From Tilletiaria anomala UBC 951 (lineage: Eukaryota; Basidiomycota; Exobasidiomycetes; Georgefischeriales; Tilletiariaceae), in assembly GCF_000711695.1 (NCBI RefSeq), contig NW_013547012.1, positions 124,001 to 188,000 of the forward strand: DNA of 64,000 bases, in the 5' to 3' direction. Position numbers and translations under genes: made by a program. Shown here piece after piece: positions 11,138 through 22,841 of the stretch. The notes beneath the pieces are model-generated. The model was given only the letters and a program-made list of their open reading frames with translations, searched no databases and had not been told where the DNA came from. Positions within the stretch are counted from its first letter, which is position 1. Each line of letters starts with the position of its first letter.

Positions 11138-11983
11138 CTTGTCGTCACTTGCGTGTCTTTCGAAAGCAGGCGCCTGGGGTTCTCCGTAAGGGCCGGGATC
11201 GATGGGTCTGATGCAACAAACACAAGGTACTCATGGTCGGCGGATGACCTGGCATTCGAAAAGGGGGTGGGGTAGAGCAAGAGATCTACGCGCTCGCGGC
11301 ACCTACAATCTCGACCCGGCAATCGGATTAAGCCGGTGGCCGAAGCCTCGACAAACTGAGCACGCGTGATGCTGCCAAATGAGAGCCCCGCCAATACTCA
11401 ACACAGCCTTGTAGGTTTGCTAGCTCTAGCAACACCACTGATGTGCTGCTTTTGATTGCTTGATCGCCACCATTCAGATATTCAATTCATTTCCCTTCCC
11501 CCTTCTCGGGGAAGCGGCGTCGTCGCCTTTAGCTGGAACCAGGAGGCAAGCTCGCAGCTACATGACGGCTGTGGTGTCATCGAGCCGTGTTCGTGCCGTT
11601 ATGAAGAGGCAACATTGACTGTATTGCTCACGATGTGCCGACCAAGAATATGCCATGCCCTGTTTCATCAATTGGCCCTCCGTTGCAATACTTCATGTAC
11701 ACCCCAGGCTGCGGGCTTGATTTAGTTGATGTAAGTGTATGTGTCTCCATTCCGGTCAGGTCAACGATGCAGTAGAGCTACACGATGAAGGAATGCCCTA
11801 ATGAATGATAAAATTAAAAGAGTGTAATAGGGTAGGATTTCAACGTAGGTATACGTGCCTTGATGGATGGTTCCTGTTGTAGAGCGTCCACAGAATCAGC
11901 TGGTGTTGACTCCTCCATTTCTTTTATCCCGCTAGAAGGCAGACGAGCAGTCGCGCGGGCGATGCCGGTGTGATGAAAGTGTA
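11138..11983. other. Spacer between SDR promoter and tetraspanin 3' end
   Basis: This 846-bp region contains the upstream region of the dehydrogenase gene and the downstream region of the tetraspanin gene. I see no additional gene. The AT-rich part around 11780-11850 is compatible with a terminator or 3' processing region. Confidence 0.5.
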
Positions 11984-14978
11984 TCAGCGTGTCGTATCTC
12001 CCCGCTCGACCGATGTCCGTGCGTCCGATGCGCCGTGGTGCATGAGGTCATGCAGTCCCAGGCTCTGCTGCAGCGGGCTGCCTTTCTCTGATATACCGGT
12101 AGACGAGAAGCTGTCGTGGCGGCCCTTAAAGAGCGCGCCCTTGTTTGGTGGCGCGAGCGGCACCTGGTCGAAGCTGTGCGGAGACAAGGCGTTGTCGCTG
12201 AGGAGATAGGTGGAGGAGTTGGTGTGCTCGAGGGAGGCAAGTTGCGAAATGCGTCGTCGTTGGTTGGCCAAGAGATCGGTGAGGATGTCTGGTCCGTACA
12301 TGCTGCTCAATTGCGCGAGGAAGTCCTTTGTGGAGTTGAAAAGAAAAGGGGGTCAACAACACTCGGGGAATGTACAAGCACGGTCACTTTACCCACATTT
12401 TTGATGCTCCTGGCAGTGGCCTCGTCTAATCTGTACGCATTGGGTGTGAGGCCCTTGCCGAATCGGTATGTGATGTGATTGGAGCTGAGCAGGGCGGTAA
12501 CGATGAAAAGGAGATGCGGTATGACCAGGCCAAACGCGCAGAGGTAGAACCTCTTGAGCGCATTCTTCTGGAAGCGGATGAAGCGGCCCTTGCAGCCGGG
12601 TAGGGTGCTCCTCGCATAGCACCTGCTGCTCTCCGCGGCCTCAATGAATGGGTTGTAATAACCGCAGCAGCTGAGGCTGTTCTGGATCTCACGCCGGTCG
12701 TCGGTGTCAAAGTCGCGCGACCACATGTAGTTCACCTTGCCTTCGAGATTGAACGTGCGCTTCTTGTATGTGACGTAACCGGGGGCGAGGAGGAAGGCAA
12801 AGCTAATCCAGAGAAAGAGGTTGTAGAACGATAAAAAAGCGCGGTTGTTAAGCAGGATACCGCACCAGCCGATGATGGCGGTGATGAGAAGGAGAGTGGC
12901 AGCGATGCTCGCGAGGACAAGCTCGGTCGAGTTGGCAGTCCGAATGACGTCCGAACTCTCCCAGACGTTCGCCCAAGTGAGAAGGACGCCCGCCAGGCCG
13001 CCGATCGCGTAGACGGTGAGGACGATGTTGGTGGTGAAGAGCGCCCACTTGAACTTGTTCCAGCGCAACCTCTCGCGGCCTTTGGGGACTGTGCTGTCGG
13101 CCTTGGTGGCCTTCTTGAGGAATAAGCCTGCGAACAGGCGACCAAACATGCCAATGCCGATGACAGCCCGTGAGGTGTAGTGGCCATCCTCGTAGCCATT
13201 GCTGTCGCCATTGGCTGGGTGGATGCGGCCCTCGCTGTTGCCATGTTCGCTGCTATTGCTGGACGCTGGGCTGCCGGCGAAGCGCTCTTCGTAATCCAGC
13301 AGCCTGTCCTTCCTTCGACGCATGCCTTGCGAGCCCATGATCTCCGCCTCTGCACCGCCGCCGCTCCCCAGGCCGAGTCCAGCATTTGCGGCAGCGCCGA
13401 TTGCGCGAGAAACCCTCCCAATCGACATGTTGCTGCCTGTCATGGCGTCTGCGTCGCCGCCTCCGCTGCTACCGCTGCGGTCATACGCAGGACCAGCAGC
13501 GCTGTGTGTGGCCAATTCGACACCGTCGTCGTCCTCAAAGTCACCCGCTCCGAGCTCCGGATTGCCGCCACCATCAGGACCCCAAGCTGCGCGGCCAGCT
13601 CCGAACTTAAGCTGCATTAGCATACCATTGCTGTTCAGGTTCGGGTGCGAAAGCCTGCTGGGCGACCCCATGTCTCTCATGGCGCAGGGCGCCAACAGAG
13701 CGCTGTCGCCGTTCGCATTCGCCATCAGGGGAAGCTCCAGGTGACTACCACGGGCTGGTGAGTTCGAATGCGACGGCTGTTGTTGCTGCTGTGCCGACGC
13801 AAATGTGATTGTGTGGATGCTCTTGCGCCTGAAGGCACCAGCGCTGCTCGCGATTTTTGGTGAGCCACCGCCGTTAGACATACTTCCGCCGAACCAGCTC
13901 CTCCTGGTCGGAGCCTGAGCAGCCCCATCGAGCTGGACGCCGGCGGCGGCGTCCTCTGCACCACCAGGAGAGAACAAGCCGCTAGGCCCGGTGGCAACTG
14001 TGTCGCTAGTGCTGCGATATCGCTGGTCCAGGTAGGGCGAGGAACCGCGGTGCCTGCGCGAGCCTTGGCGATGGATGCGGCCAACTTTTTCGGGTAGGTA
14101 GTGGGTGGCGAGCGAGGGGCTGAGCGAGCTGCTGTGACCGCCCGCGCCAGTGCCGGCGCTGTTGCCGAGGACAGAGCTGGCGCTCGCTACCTTTGAGGAC
14201 GCACCGTGGGCCGGAGAGCCAGAGCGACTGTGGGAGCCACTGCCAGACCGGGGCGTCATCAAGCTGCTGTCGGGCCGGGGAGGGAGGAGAGCATTGAGCG
14301 GATGTACTTCTGCCGCAAGGGGGATATGGATGGAAGAGTGGATCTGCGGCGCTGAAGAATAAGCTGGCGTTGGCGACCGTAGATGTCCGTGGCCGCTCGC
14401 TGCGCTGGTGCGATGGACGTCATCCGAGAAGGATGCAGATCCTGAAGCATTCGAATGCCGCCTTGCACTAGAAGGCGTTCGCTTCGACCCGATGTCTGCC
14501 ACATTGCCAAGCGCACTTAGGGGAACGTCATGCTTTTGGGGCTTGTTCGCCTCGGCAGCATGTGATTTGGATGTTCGCGTCGGACTGGCTGTTGCTGTGG
14601 ATTGCTGCTTTTGCATGACGTTCGAAGCGGTTGATACGCCGCTGAGAGGCATAGGTACTTTGCGCGGCGTCATGTGAGCCGACTGGAATTGGTCATCCGC
14701 GTCCAAAAAGGCTCCTTCTTCACTTTGGGCATCGATTGTGCGCGAGATTTCATTGCTGAATCAAAAAATCGTGAACGGAGTCGAGGTCAGCCCCCAAGAT
14801 GAAGTAGCGTAGGAGATGAAGGTGGAGAGAGGGCAGGCATTCCGAATTCGGATTGACAAGGGCAAGTCCATGCAGGCCCCTGGTCGCGCGGCTAGGGTAG
14901 CAGAGGTGCTACTCACCTGCTTTTCGGAGACAACAAGGACGGCGTCGCATAGGCTGATGTCCGCTGCAGATTCGACAT
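11984..14978 (-). CDS. Tetraspanin with very long N-terminal region
   Basis: Exons 14978-14917, 14755-12397 and 12325-11984 encode 920 residues. The first exon supplies MSNLQRTSAYATPSLLSPKS and joins through an AGC codon split by a 161-nt intron. Residues up to about 585 are Ser/Gly/His-rich and probably disordered. Four membrane helices follow (starting WALFTTNIVLTVY, ELVLASIAATLLL, FLSFYNLFLWISF and FYLCAFGLVIPHL). Between helices 3 and 4 is a loop with the tetraspanin CCG motif (SLSCCGYYNP) and two further cysteines (SRCYARSTLPGC). Fungal tetraspanins organise membrane microdomains and are needed for appressorium function in several plant pathogens. Basidiomycete Tsp2/Tsp3-type proteins are the nearest match I recall. 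The cytosolic tail after helix 4 is about 150 residues and Ser/His-rich. Confidence 0.85.
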
Positions 14979-17900
14979 GATGGGCGAGGTTATTCTGCGA
15001 ACACGTCGCAACGTTCAGGACCATAGGGCTGAAGTTTACGCCCCTCCTGGAGACCTGGCGTGACAGCCAATTGGCTGTTCAACCCTTCACCTGCAGTGCC
15101 GGCAGGATAATAGAAGGAAGAGGGAGTAATGCCGGTGTCTGAAGTGTAATGATTGACGAGAAGACTGGCGGGTGCGCTGATGAAAGCCTGAAACACGGTG
15201 GCGATCACCTGCCGATGCTTGGCGACAAGCGTTGGTAGATCCGCTGAGTGGCTGTTTGCGCTACACGTCTGGCCGGGGCAAGACCTCCCGGCGCTGTTTG
15301 TCTCCGTCCAAGACAGCCTGCTGACAATCAGGGAAGAGAAGGGGGCCGGCTTTGTTTGTTTCGGAACGTGGGTTCTACTGGGGTGAGGGGTAGCAATACC
15401 TGTGTAGCACGGCGGTGCACATGCGATTGCGCTCCGATGTCACAATTCCAAGAGTGCCGTTGGATATCACGAAGGGGCGGGCCGCGAGATGAAGTGCAAC
15501 AGAACCGTGCAGACCAAGTTAAGCCCAGAGCATACACTGCATGCTCAAACCAGCAACATGTTCTGCTACAGTTCACTACACAGAGTGCTGGGACGAAACG
15601 TTCATCTTTGGCTTCGCTACAAACACGGGAGCGACAGACTTGAGGCGACCGGCCGTCTTGGAGAGGATTCAAAACAAATCATTGCAAACGTCATGGATTC
15701 TAGATTGTCCTTCTGCAAAATTCAACCGAAATGGAAAAAATTAAAAGGAAACACACGTATTTTCACTGGCCCATATTCTGTCCTCTGGTGCCCGACAGTG
15801 GTCAATGCGTCCCACCCCCGGGCCGGCCGCCACCGTTTGGCGACTCCACGCGCCATCCAGCGCTGCCCTCCTGTTACCCGATTGCTTCATCGCCGAGCGG
15901 ATGATGCCTGAACGAATTCAGTACAGCTTCGTTGCCATCAACCCACCTTTGAGAAGAAGCTTGGCATTGGTTGGTCAATTCTTGATTCTGCGACAGTACA
16001 TAGTGAGCCGAACCAGCGGCAGCAGTCGATTCCATACAGTGTCGTTTGCGCCACGTACGACAATAGTATGTACATTCTACGTTACTGTTATTGATGTCTA
16101 GATCTCAAAGCCTCAGAATCTTGCAACTCGCAACCATGTTCGTCTCATGACATGTTTTCACACTGTCTCCACTATAGTGCGGTGCCAGCTCCTCGCGTCG
16201 AAAGCCATGCATCGGCGCATACATCGCCCCCGTGCAAATGGTAGAATGACAGAATCCGGTCTGGTCGTCTGGGTCACCCAGGGTGTGTATGGATGAATTC
16301 TCTCTTGGACTTGAATCAGCTCATGATCAATCCTGTTTCCACTGGTGCCCCCAAAAATCGATCGAATAGCTATCACATTCGTTCTGCCATCGTGATCGGT
16401 GTTATTTTAACAGTGTTTCATCGTCATCACGATCATGACAATGTTCATGACATGGCAGTTGCGCAGTGTCGCAGACGAATCAGTCTTCTGGAATGTTTGA
16501 GTTTCTGGTTTTTGGAGAACGAGGGTATCTGAGTTTGAATTGCTGGCCGATAGCTCAGTCCTCTCCTGCCGGCCAAGAAGACAGCCACTGCCGCGATGCC
16601 GCGCATCGTTGATTTACTGATACATGGCATCGGCCGGCGGCAGCTGCCCTATTACATAGCACTTGTATTTTGTAGCAGATGTTCGAATCATGTACCACGT
16701 CCCTGCCTGCCAGAGCGACCTGGTTGACCGTATGTACATGCGCCACCGCGTCAATTGGAGCGTGTCGTTGTAGAGAGGGTCTTGGGCCGCTTAGTGTCAC
16801 ACTGGCAGAGCGCGCGCGCTTGCAGCCGAATCCTCTGGTGTGGAGGTCGGTGACCTTGCGTGGGACGCAGATGAGCATACGCCTTACTGTCCGGCGTTAG
16901 CCTTGGTTGCGCGAGTGCCATAGTGGCCGGTAGATGAGTGTACGTCTTCAACATATACGAGCAGCTCGTCCATGCTCCTGGGCGCACACTGCCACGCAGA
17001 AGGCCCCGTCGGGCCAAATCTAGTCCTCTGCGTTCAACACATATTCGCCGACCTACAAACCAGATGCGTTGGCTGCAAGCGCGCGCACTCCGGCAACGTG
17101 AGACCCATGATGAGCGGAGAGCTTCTCATGTGCGTACGCAGAGGGAGGTGGATGCACTCAATCAAAGCAGGCATGATATGGTCGGCCGCCTCGAGCGACA
17201 AAGGGAGGAGGCGGGAACGAAGCATTATATGGAGCCTCAGCGTGCAGTAGCGAAGATGCAAGAGTCTGGAGTCGTCGAGCACTTTGAATACATCCGAGAT
17301 AAGTAGAACGTGGTCCTTAAGCGTGGCAGAACGGGGTGCAACCTCGTCGACGTTGGCCCGAATTGCCTTGTTATGGAAAGGGCAAATCGCAGTATGGACG
17401 AGCCACTAAATTCAGGCAGTAGCATTGATGAGGCCGAATTCCATACCCACCCAACGGTAGAGCTGCCGATTCACCATGATTGTTGTCTTGTCTTTGTCCT
17501 CTTGCCTGACTTGCTGCTGATTCCAAGAAGATCCTGGAGCCGCGAAATGCGATACACATGGCTCCAGCATCCAGCAACATCGAGCGACGTGCAGGAGCCG
17601 AGTGACCAGCATTGCAAGGGTGATTCAGGGACCAAACGAGTGTGAAGAGTCGCGCGTGGACAGCGGGAAAAAATGCATGTAAGAAGGCGCGGAAGCCCAG
17701 ACTGATGGGTGACCTCGTCGTGGATGTAGCCTCCTGCTTTCTCGTGCGAGAAAAGTTCTAACGCTGCCTTGGTGAGATTCCCCAGCCTACCTCTCATCCT
17801 CTTTCCTATTCATCATATGCGAGACCTGAGACTCGACCAGGCCGGGATCACTGATGTCTGAAGCGACTGGCATGGATGAACAACCAGCGGAAGTGTCGAG

Positions 17901-18095
17901 CGGTCAACGGCCAGATGCCATGACCCAATGCTGAGGACGCCGAAGACGTACGCCTTGCAGTTTACAGCCACGCTCATGCTCCACGGCTGCCATGCAGCGC
18001 GCTTGACCTGTGTGATTTGACATACGGAGTGTTTTGCTGGGCCCTTTCAGGACATCGACCAGAACCCCGGGCTTCCTGGCAGCACGTAATCCAAA
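14979..18095. other. 3.1 kb gene-free stretch
   Basis: The spacer lies between the divergent tetraspanin and BRF1 genes. No reading frame here shows a domain, membrane pattern or consistent splice-linked extension. It contains an inverted repeat (16803-16850 with 17048-17095) and AT-rich patches near 15700-15760 and 16370-16450. Promoters for both flanking genes should lie at its ends. A non-coding transcript cannot be excluded. Confidence 0.5.
16803..17095. repeat. Imperfect inverted repeat with 197-bp spacer
   Basis: The arm 16803-16850, read on the minus strand, matches the arm 17048-17095, read on the plus strand, at 39 of 48 positions without gaps, including a 16-base identical core (GGCTGCAAGCGCGCGC). 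Weaker similarity seems to extend beyond the arms on both sides, so the duplicated unit may be longer. In translation both arms read a TDL/ADL...GCKRA-like peptide, which may be coincidence or a remnant of a duplicated gene piece. Confidence 0.7.
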
Positions 18096-20524
18096 ATGCG
18101 TACCTGTCCGCAATGCGACTCGGACTCGATCGAGACGCAAGATGGCACGCAGGTCTGCACGCAGTGCGGCCATGTGCTGGGCGAGTCGGAGATTGTCAAC
18201 GACGTCACCTTTGGAGAGACCTCCGCCGGTGCGGCGACGGTGCACGGCACACAAGTCTCCGGCTCCACGGGGAAGCATGCTATGGTCGGACCCGGTGGAC
18301 GGAGGTACGGTGATGGAACTGACTCGAGAGAGGCGACGATCTACAATGGTGAGCAGCAGCAACCAGAGCGTCCCGTTTAGGCATTCGCAGGCTGTGCTAA
18401 CTTGCACAATCTTTGTCTACTTGCCTCTTCTCCCACCCCAGCCAAGCAAGCGATCCGCAACCTTTGCCGTCAGCTGAATCAAGAGTCGGAAGATCTGCAC
18501 CAAACTGCGACGCGTTTATTCACCCTGGCCCTCAACATTGGGCAAGGTAAGCAGTGGTTCCCAAATCCAGAGACGCTCGAGCGCGACGCAGCCGGAAATT
18601 TGGTGCAAGGCCGACGCAGTCAGTACTCATACGGAGCATGCGTTTACCTTGCATTTCGAAGGAAAAAGATCCCTATCATGCTCATCGAGATCGCTGATCT
18701 GATCAAGGTGAGCGAATACTCCTGTTGTGGTCTATACCTGCGCAGCCGCTGACTCCCCGCTTTGACTACATCATTTCTGCTGCTGCTGATCTCCAGGTCA
18801 ATGTTTTCGTCCTCGGTCGAGCGTATCTGCGCCTCGCACAGCTTCTCCGCTTCGATCCTGAACAACGCAGCATCGACATCATGGAGCCTTCGATTTATAT
18901 CCGACGCTTTGCGCGCCTCCTAGACTTTGGCGACGAGTACGAGCGAGTGGTGGAAGATGCGTCGCGTCTCTGCATCCGTTTCAAGAACGATTGGCTCGTA
19001 CAAGGCCGTCGGCCGTCGGGTATCACAGGCGCCTGTCTGCTGCTCGCAGCGCGAATGAACAACTTCCGCCGCAGCGTCGCTGAGGTTGTGCAAGTGGTCA
19101 AGGTGGCTGACGTGACACTCAAGAAGCGTCTCGATGAGTTTCGTGCGACGCCTGCGGCCAAGATGAGCATCCACGATTTCCGCCAGCTGTACAACAATGT
19201 CAGCGATGGTGCGATGCCGCCGAGCGCAACCTCAAATCAGGCGCAGAAGGCAAGGAAGGGGAAAGAGAAGAAGGAGGAAATTGCACGCAAGATCAGCGCG
19301 AATGCCAAGCGCGAAGACGTGCGTGGCAAGAATAAGGCGGATAGCTCCGGGGTCGAGATGAGGAGCTCGAAAAAGTGGTCATCAAGGACAGTGGGAGACG
19401 GGCAAAGGGGCGAGGATGATGACGGGTCAGAGAGCGATGACCAAGCAGACGATCTGGTGGACAGTGATGAGGGCGAGGCTTCTGGAGCCAAAGAGGGGGC
19501 CCTCTCGGCCGAAGCCAACACTGACGTCGAGGAGCAGGTAGACCAAGTCATCGCGGACGAAGTACAAGGCCTCCTGCAGTCTGATCGCCTGCGCGACGAT
19601 TTCGACCGCGTCGTCCATGAATTAGAGCAAAGCGAACGCCGGGCTAAGCTCACCGCAGCCGAGCGACAGGCTCAAATAGGCACTTCACAAGCCGCTGCGA
19701 GAGGTGCTGCCAGTGGAAATGAGGGAAGTGGTGTGGTGGAGGAGGTAGATGCGCTTACAACTAGGCCGAAGAAGCGTGCTCGAAGTGGTGAAGAACAAGC
19801 TTCCGATTCCGTCGCGATGAAAAAGAGCAAGCTACCAGCGGAGGATCCAAAGGACCCGCTGGCGAATCTAGACGAAGAAGAGCTCGACGAGTATCTGCTC
19901 TCCAAAGATGAGGAGTTGGTCAAAGAGCGCATCTGGACCGAATTCAACAAGGAATGGCTTGAGGAATCGCTGCAAAAAGCAATCAAGGAGGAAGAAGATC
20001 TAAAGCGCGGTATCCAGCCGAAACGCAGCAAGCCACGCAAGAAACCAGTGTTGCGGGATAGCAGCAACGCTGCAGGAAGCTCAGCCCTCGAGTCGACTGT
20101 GAACATGATGAAGCAGAAAAAATTCAGCCGAAAAATCAACTACAGCGCGCTCGGCAATCTGCTACCGAATCAATCGGGGATCGTCTCGGCGGGCGGATCG
20201 CGGCCGCACAGCGAGCTGGATGACTTGGGCGGCATCGGTGCGGCTTACAACATGATCGGCCGTGCCGCTTCACAGGCCCGCAGCGAGGCGAGCACCGGCC
20301 TGGGCGGCGAGTCGGATTTCGGCAGCGAGGATGACAAGGACATTGACAGGGATCGCTCTCGTGGCAGCCGCGCAAATGGGAAAGGGCGCGTGCCTGAGCG
20401 CGCCGGGAGGGATAGCAGGAGCAGGGACGGCGGATCCGACGCAGGTGGTTTCGTATCTGACGGAGGGGCGTACTCGGACGCTTATGCAGAGGAGGCGTAC
20501 GGGTACGACGACGCCTATGAGTAA
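18096..20524 (+). CDS. BRF1: TFIIIB subunit BRF1 (RNA polymerase III initiation)
   Basis: Exons 18096-18348, 18442-18707 and 18797-20524 encode 748 residues. The N-terminus is a TFIIB-type zinc ribbon with C4, C7, C21 and C24 (MRTCPQCD, VCTQCGH). Two cyclin folds follow at about 85-290, including QYSYGACVYLAFRRKKIP and RRPSGITGACLLLAARMNN, the repeated signature of TFIIB/BRF proteins. Around residue 525 the motif DPLANLDEEELDEYLLSKDE with KERIWTEFNKEWLEE is the BRF1-specific homology block that binds TBP, which separates this from TFIIB. With TBP and BDP1 it recruits Pol III to tRNA and 5S genes. The acidic and basic low-complexity regions between blocks are typical. Introns are 93 and 89 nt. 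The gene ends 144 bp from the convergent PhnZ-like gene. Confidence 0.92.
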
Positions 20525-20668
20525 GCTCATTGTAGCCCCCTTTGACGACCGACAGGGGGTTTCAGCATTGTCAGACAGGAAGACATTCGTGACATTAAAT
20601 AGTAAGCATCACATTCAGATTACCCTTTGCTCATGTATCATTATCCAGCCCAACCGTAATGCAGATCA

Positions 20669-21434
20669 TCACGCGACGCCAAGCAGCACGTCGACTGCGG
20701 TTTTACGGTATGCTGAAATCGGCTTCGTCTCCAACCCTACGACCTTGGCCTTGTCGTCCCATAATCGGAGCTGCACCTTTTGGCGCCACTGGGGATCTTG
20801 CTCGAACGCTGTTACTTCTGATGAAGTGAACGGTCCCCCTTGATGCTTGAGCGACGCCACCGAGGCGAATGAAAGTGCTGCGAGGTACTCAGCCGAGGTT
20901 GCCGTAAGATATCTGCGCAAGGCATGTGAGGGTTCTCAGTGTCTGCCGTTCGTGCCCGTCGCTTGGTGGCGATTTCATCGCGACGTACCGCTTGGCAACA
21001 ACATGCGCGCCGACCAGCTTGCTCACGGTCTCCGGCCAGCCGTGCTGCCGTAGCCATTCCTCGCCGAGACGATCATGTCCCATACGGCCGACACTGGCCC
21101 CCCCTTGCATCATTTCTTGTCCATCCTTCTGCGCATGTGCAAATTTGGCGCTGTTTACCTTCTCCTCCAGCGGGATGAACTGACCGACATCGTGCAACAG
21201 CGCAGCGATCACGGTCGTCGCGTTGGCGCCTGCTTGTTCGGCGAAGTGGGCGGCTTGCAGACAGTGCTCGAGTTGCGAAATCGGCTCACCAATGTAGTCC
21301 GCATGTCCTTGGGACTCAAGCAGCGTAAAGAGCCAATCGACATGCGCTTCGGCGTCGCTGTGTGTCAGTCTTAATGACCCTGCGGTGGTGTTAGCGGTGA
21401 CCACGGTTCCAATAGATCCCCTGCCGTTGGCCAT
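20669..21434 (-). CDS. PhnZ-like HD-domain diiron oxygenase
   Basis: Exons 21434-20989 and 20912-20669 (76-nt intron) give 229 residues. The protein matches the HD-domain oxygenase family of PhnZ and TmpB, relatives of myo-inositol oxygenase, which cleave C-P bonds of hydroxylated phosphonates with O2. It has YIGEPISQLEH, ALLHDVG, MGHDRLGEEWL, GAHVVAKRY and RLWDD. Spacing from the Tyr to the first His (10), first to second His (24), third to fourth His (24) and fourth His to the last Asp (57) equals the spacing I recall for PhnZ Tyr24, His34, His58-Asp59, His80, His104 and Asp161. YLAALSFASVASLKHQGG is also family-typical. An upstream ATG at 21531 could add 20 residues through a 37-nt intron, but a TATA box at 21538-21545 sits too close to it, so I prefer 21434. 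No phosphonate transporter or PhnY-like hydroxylase is nearby. Confidence 0.8.
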
Positions 21435-21537
21435 CTCGAACGCTTGCGTGAGGTTCTCCACTTTTGCTCACCTGATCGTCGAGCTGTGATCCGTTCGAAA
21501 GGGTGTTCTCATCGGCGCTTGCCAATACCATCACGAT

Positions 21538-21545
21538 TTATATAT
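21538..21545 (-). promoter_or_regulatory. TATA box of the PhnZ-like gene
   Basis: TATATAAA on the minus strand, 104 bp upstream of the ATG at 21434 and only 7 bp upstream of an alternative ATG at 21531. Transcription would normally begin after the upstream ATG, which supports the downstream start. Confidence 0.5.
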
Positions 21546-21951
21546 CCAAATGGGTGACAGCAAACGCTACTAGCTATGGGCCTTATCGGCGGTGGCCCCT
21601 TCTCTTTATTGGCAAGGGAGGTCGGGAGCACGACGCGGTGTTCTGACCGAGGGTGGAGTGATCCATTTTCGGAGAGATATCCGACGCCTCAACACACATT
21701 TGAGTTCTGGTCCCACAATTCTTTTTTTCCCTTCTGAGCGGGGTTAGGAAAAAAAATAGGTGGCAACGCCGTCGACAGGCGAAGAAGGAAGACGTTGACT
21801 GTAGAAAGGAGAGATGCTGACAACAGGCGACATTTTGACAAGGCTGTCCATTTATTTGCAATACCGCTGCATCCGTCGTCTCTCTGGTGATCGTTCCCCT
21901 GCAGCATAGGTGCCGGTTCGAGGTGGATGCAGAAGATCGTCTGCGCTTGCC
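21546..21951. promoter_or_regulatory. Divergent spacer PhnZ-like / POP5
   Basis: About 400 bp that must hold the POP5 promoter and any upstream elements of the oxygenase gene. It contains a pyrimidine-rich block at 21720-21740. I see no gene. Confidence 0.5.
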
Positions 21952-22841
21952 ATGGTCAGATTCAAAGTGAGTGCAAGTGCAGTCACAAAGAGGTAAACGG
22001 AAAGCGGGCTGATGCCTTGGTCCTGCCGCAGAACCGATGGCTGCTACTGTCCATGGCCGCACCCGCGCCTTCACCTAGTGGCTCATCCTCGTCCTCTTCA
22101 TCGTCTGCGCACTCGCTCAGCCCAGCGCACCTGCCATCTACACTGAACGCTTCGACGCTAATCCGAGCCATACGCAAAGCGCTGGAGACGTTCTTCGGCG
22201 ATGCGGGCGCCGGAACATGCGGCGGCGCGCTTGCGTGTCGATACTACTCTCCCAAGACGGGCATGGCTATCATACGGTGTGCAAGAGAGGCTGCAAGGAC
22301 CGTCTGGGCTGCAATCACCATGATCAACGAGCTGGAAGGGCGCAGGGTCCGGATCGCTGTCGTGCATTGCAGCGGTATGTTTTGCTTGGTTCTTCGCTCT
22401 GACCCGTCGCCTGGCTTTTTACTGAGCTGCAATTGAACGAATCCGCTTTCAGGCACAATCAAGAAGACGCAGATGCGAGCGATCGAAATGGATAAGAAGG
22501 TAATCTTCTTCTTGCGACGCCACAACGCTTCGTCTGAGCGCAGAGCAGATGTCGAGCGACAGCGAGCGCTGTTTGCCATGTTCCAGACCCAGCCGGGCAA
22601 TATTAACACCGCAGAAGCCCTCAGCAATACAGCCGCACTACCCGCTGGCTCCGCCGGCGCAAAAGAGCCCGTTCCTAACGTCGAGGCCAAGGGAGGTGTA
22701 GCCGCACAGAACCGGAAAAGAAAGCGAGAGGGTCAGAACCGGGCAGCGGATGGTGGCCGAGAGACTTCTCAGCCCTTGGATGAGGAGACGAAGAAAGAGC
22801 TGGATGCGAGTATGAAAGCCATCATGGCTATCCAACAGTAG
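21952..22841 (+). CDS. POP5: RNase P/MRP protein subunit POP5
   Basis: Three exons, 21952-21966, 22032-22374 and 22453-22841, encode 248 residues. Exon 1 is only 15 nt and gives MVRFK, which joins NRWLLL, the conserved Pop5 start (MVRFKxRYLL). The family core follows: YYSPKTGMAIIRCAREAARTVWAA and VVHCSGTIKKTQMRAIEMDK, matching the KTG-x-AIIR and SGTIKxxQ motifs. Pop5 is an essential protein of RNase P (tRNA 5' processing) and RNase MRP (rRNA processing) in the nucleus. A Ser/Pro-rich insert of about 35 residues follows the first strand, and a Lys/Arg-rich tail ends the protein, both extra to the yeast form. Splice sites are clean GTGAGT/CAG, GTATGT/CAG, and phases agree. Confidence 0.9.

Noticed and set aside
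16549-16620. Possible tRNA (sequence resembling GGCCGATAGCTCAG)
   Set aside because: There is no matching D-stem closure, no GTTCGA loop at the right distance and no acceptor pairing.
16972-17250. Zinc-cluster-like peptide CVGCKRAH
   Set aside because: Only part of one CxxC pattern is present, with no full Zn2Cys6 spacing. It belongs to the inverted repeat.
21435-21471. 37-nt intron linking an upstream ATG to the PhnZ-like gene
   Set aside because: Phase agrees, but it is shorter than any firmly supported intron here and the TATA box lies too close to that ATG.
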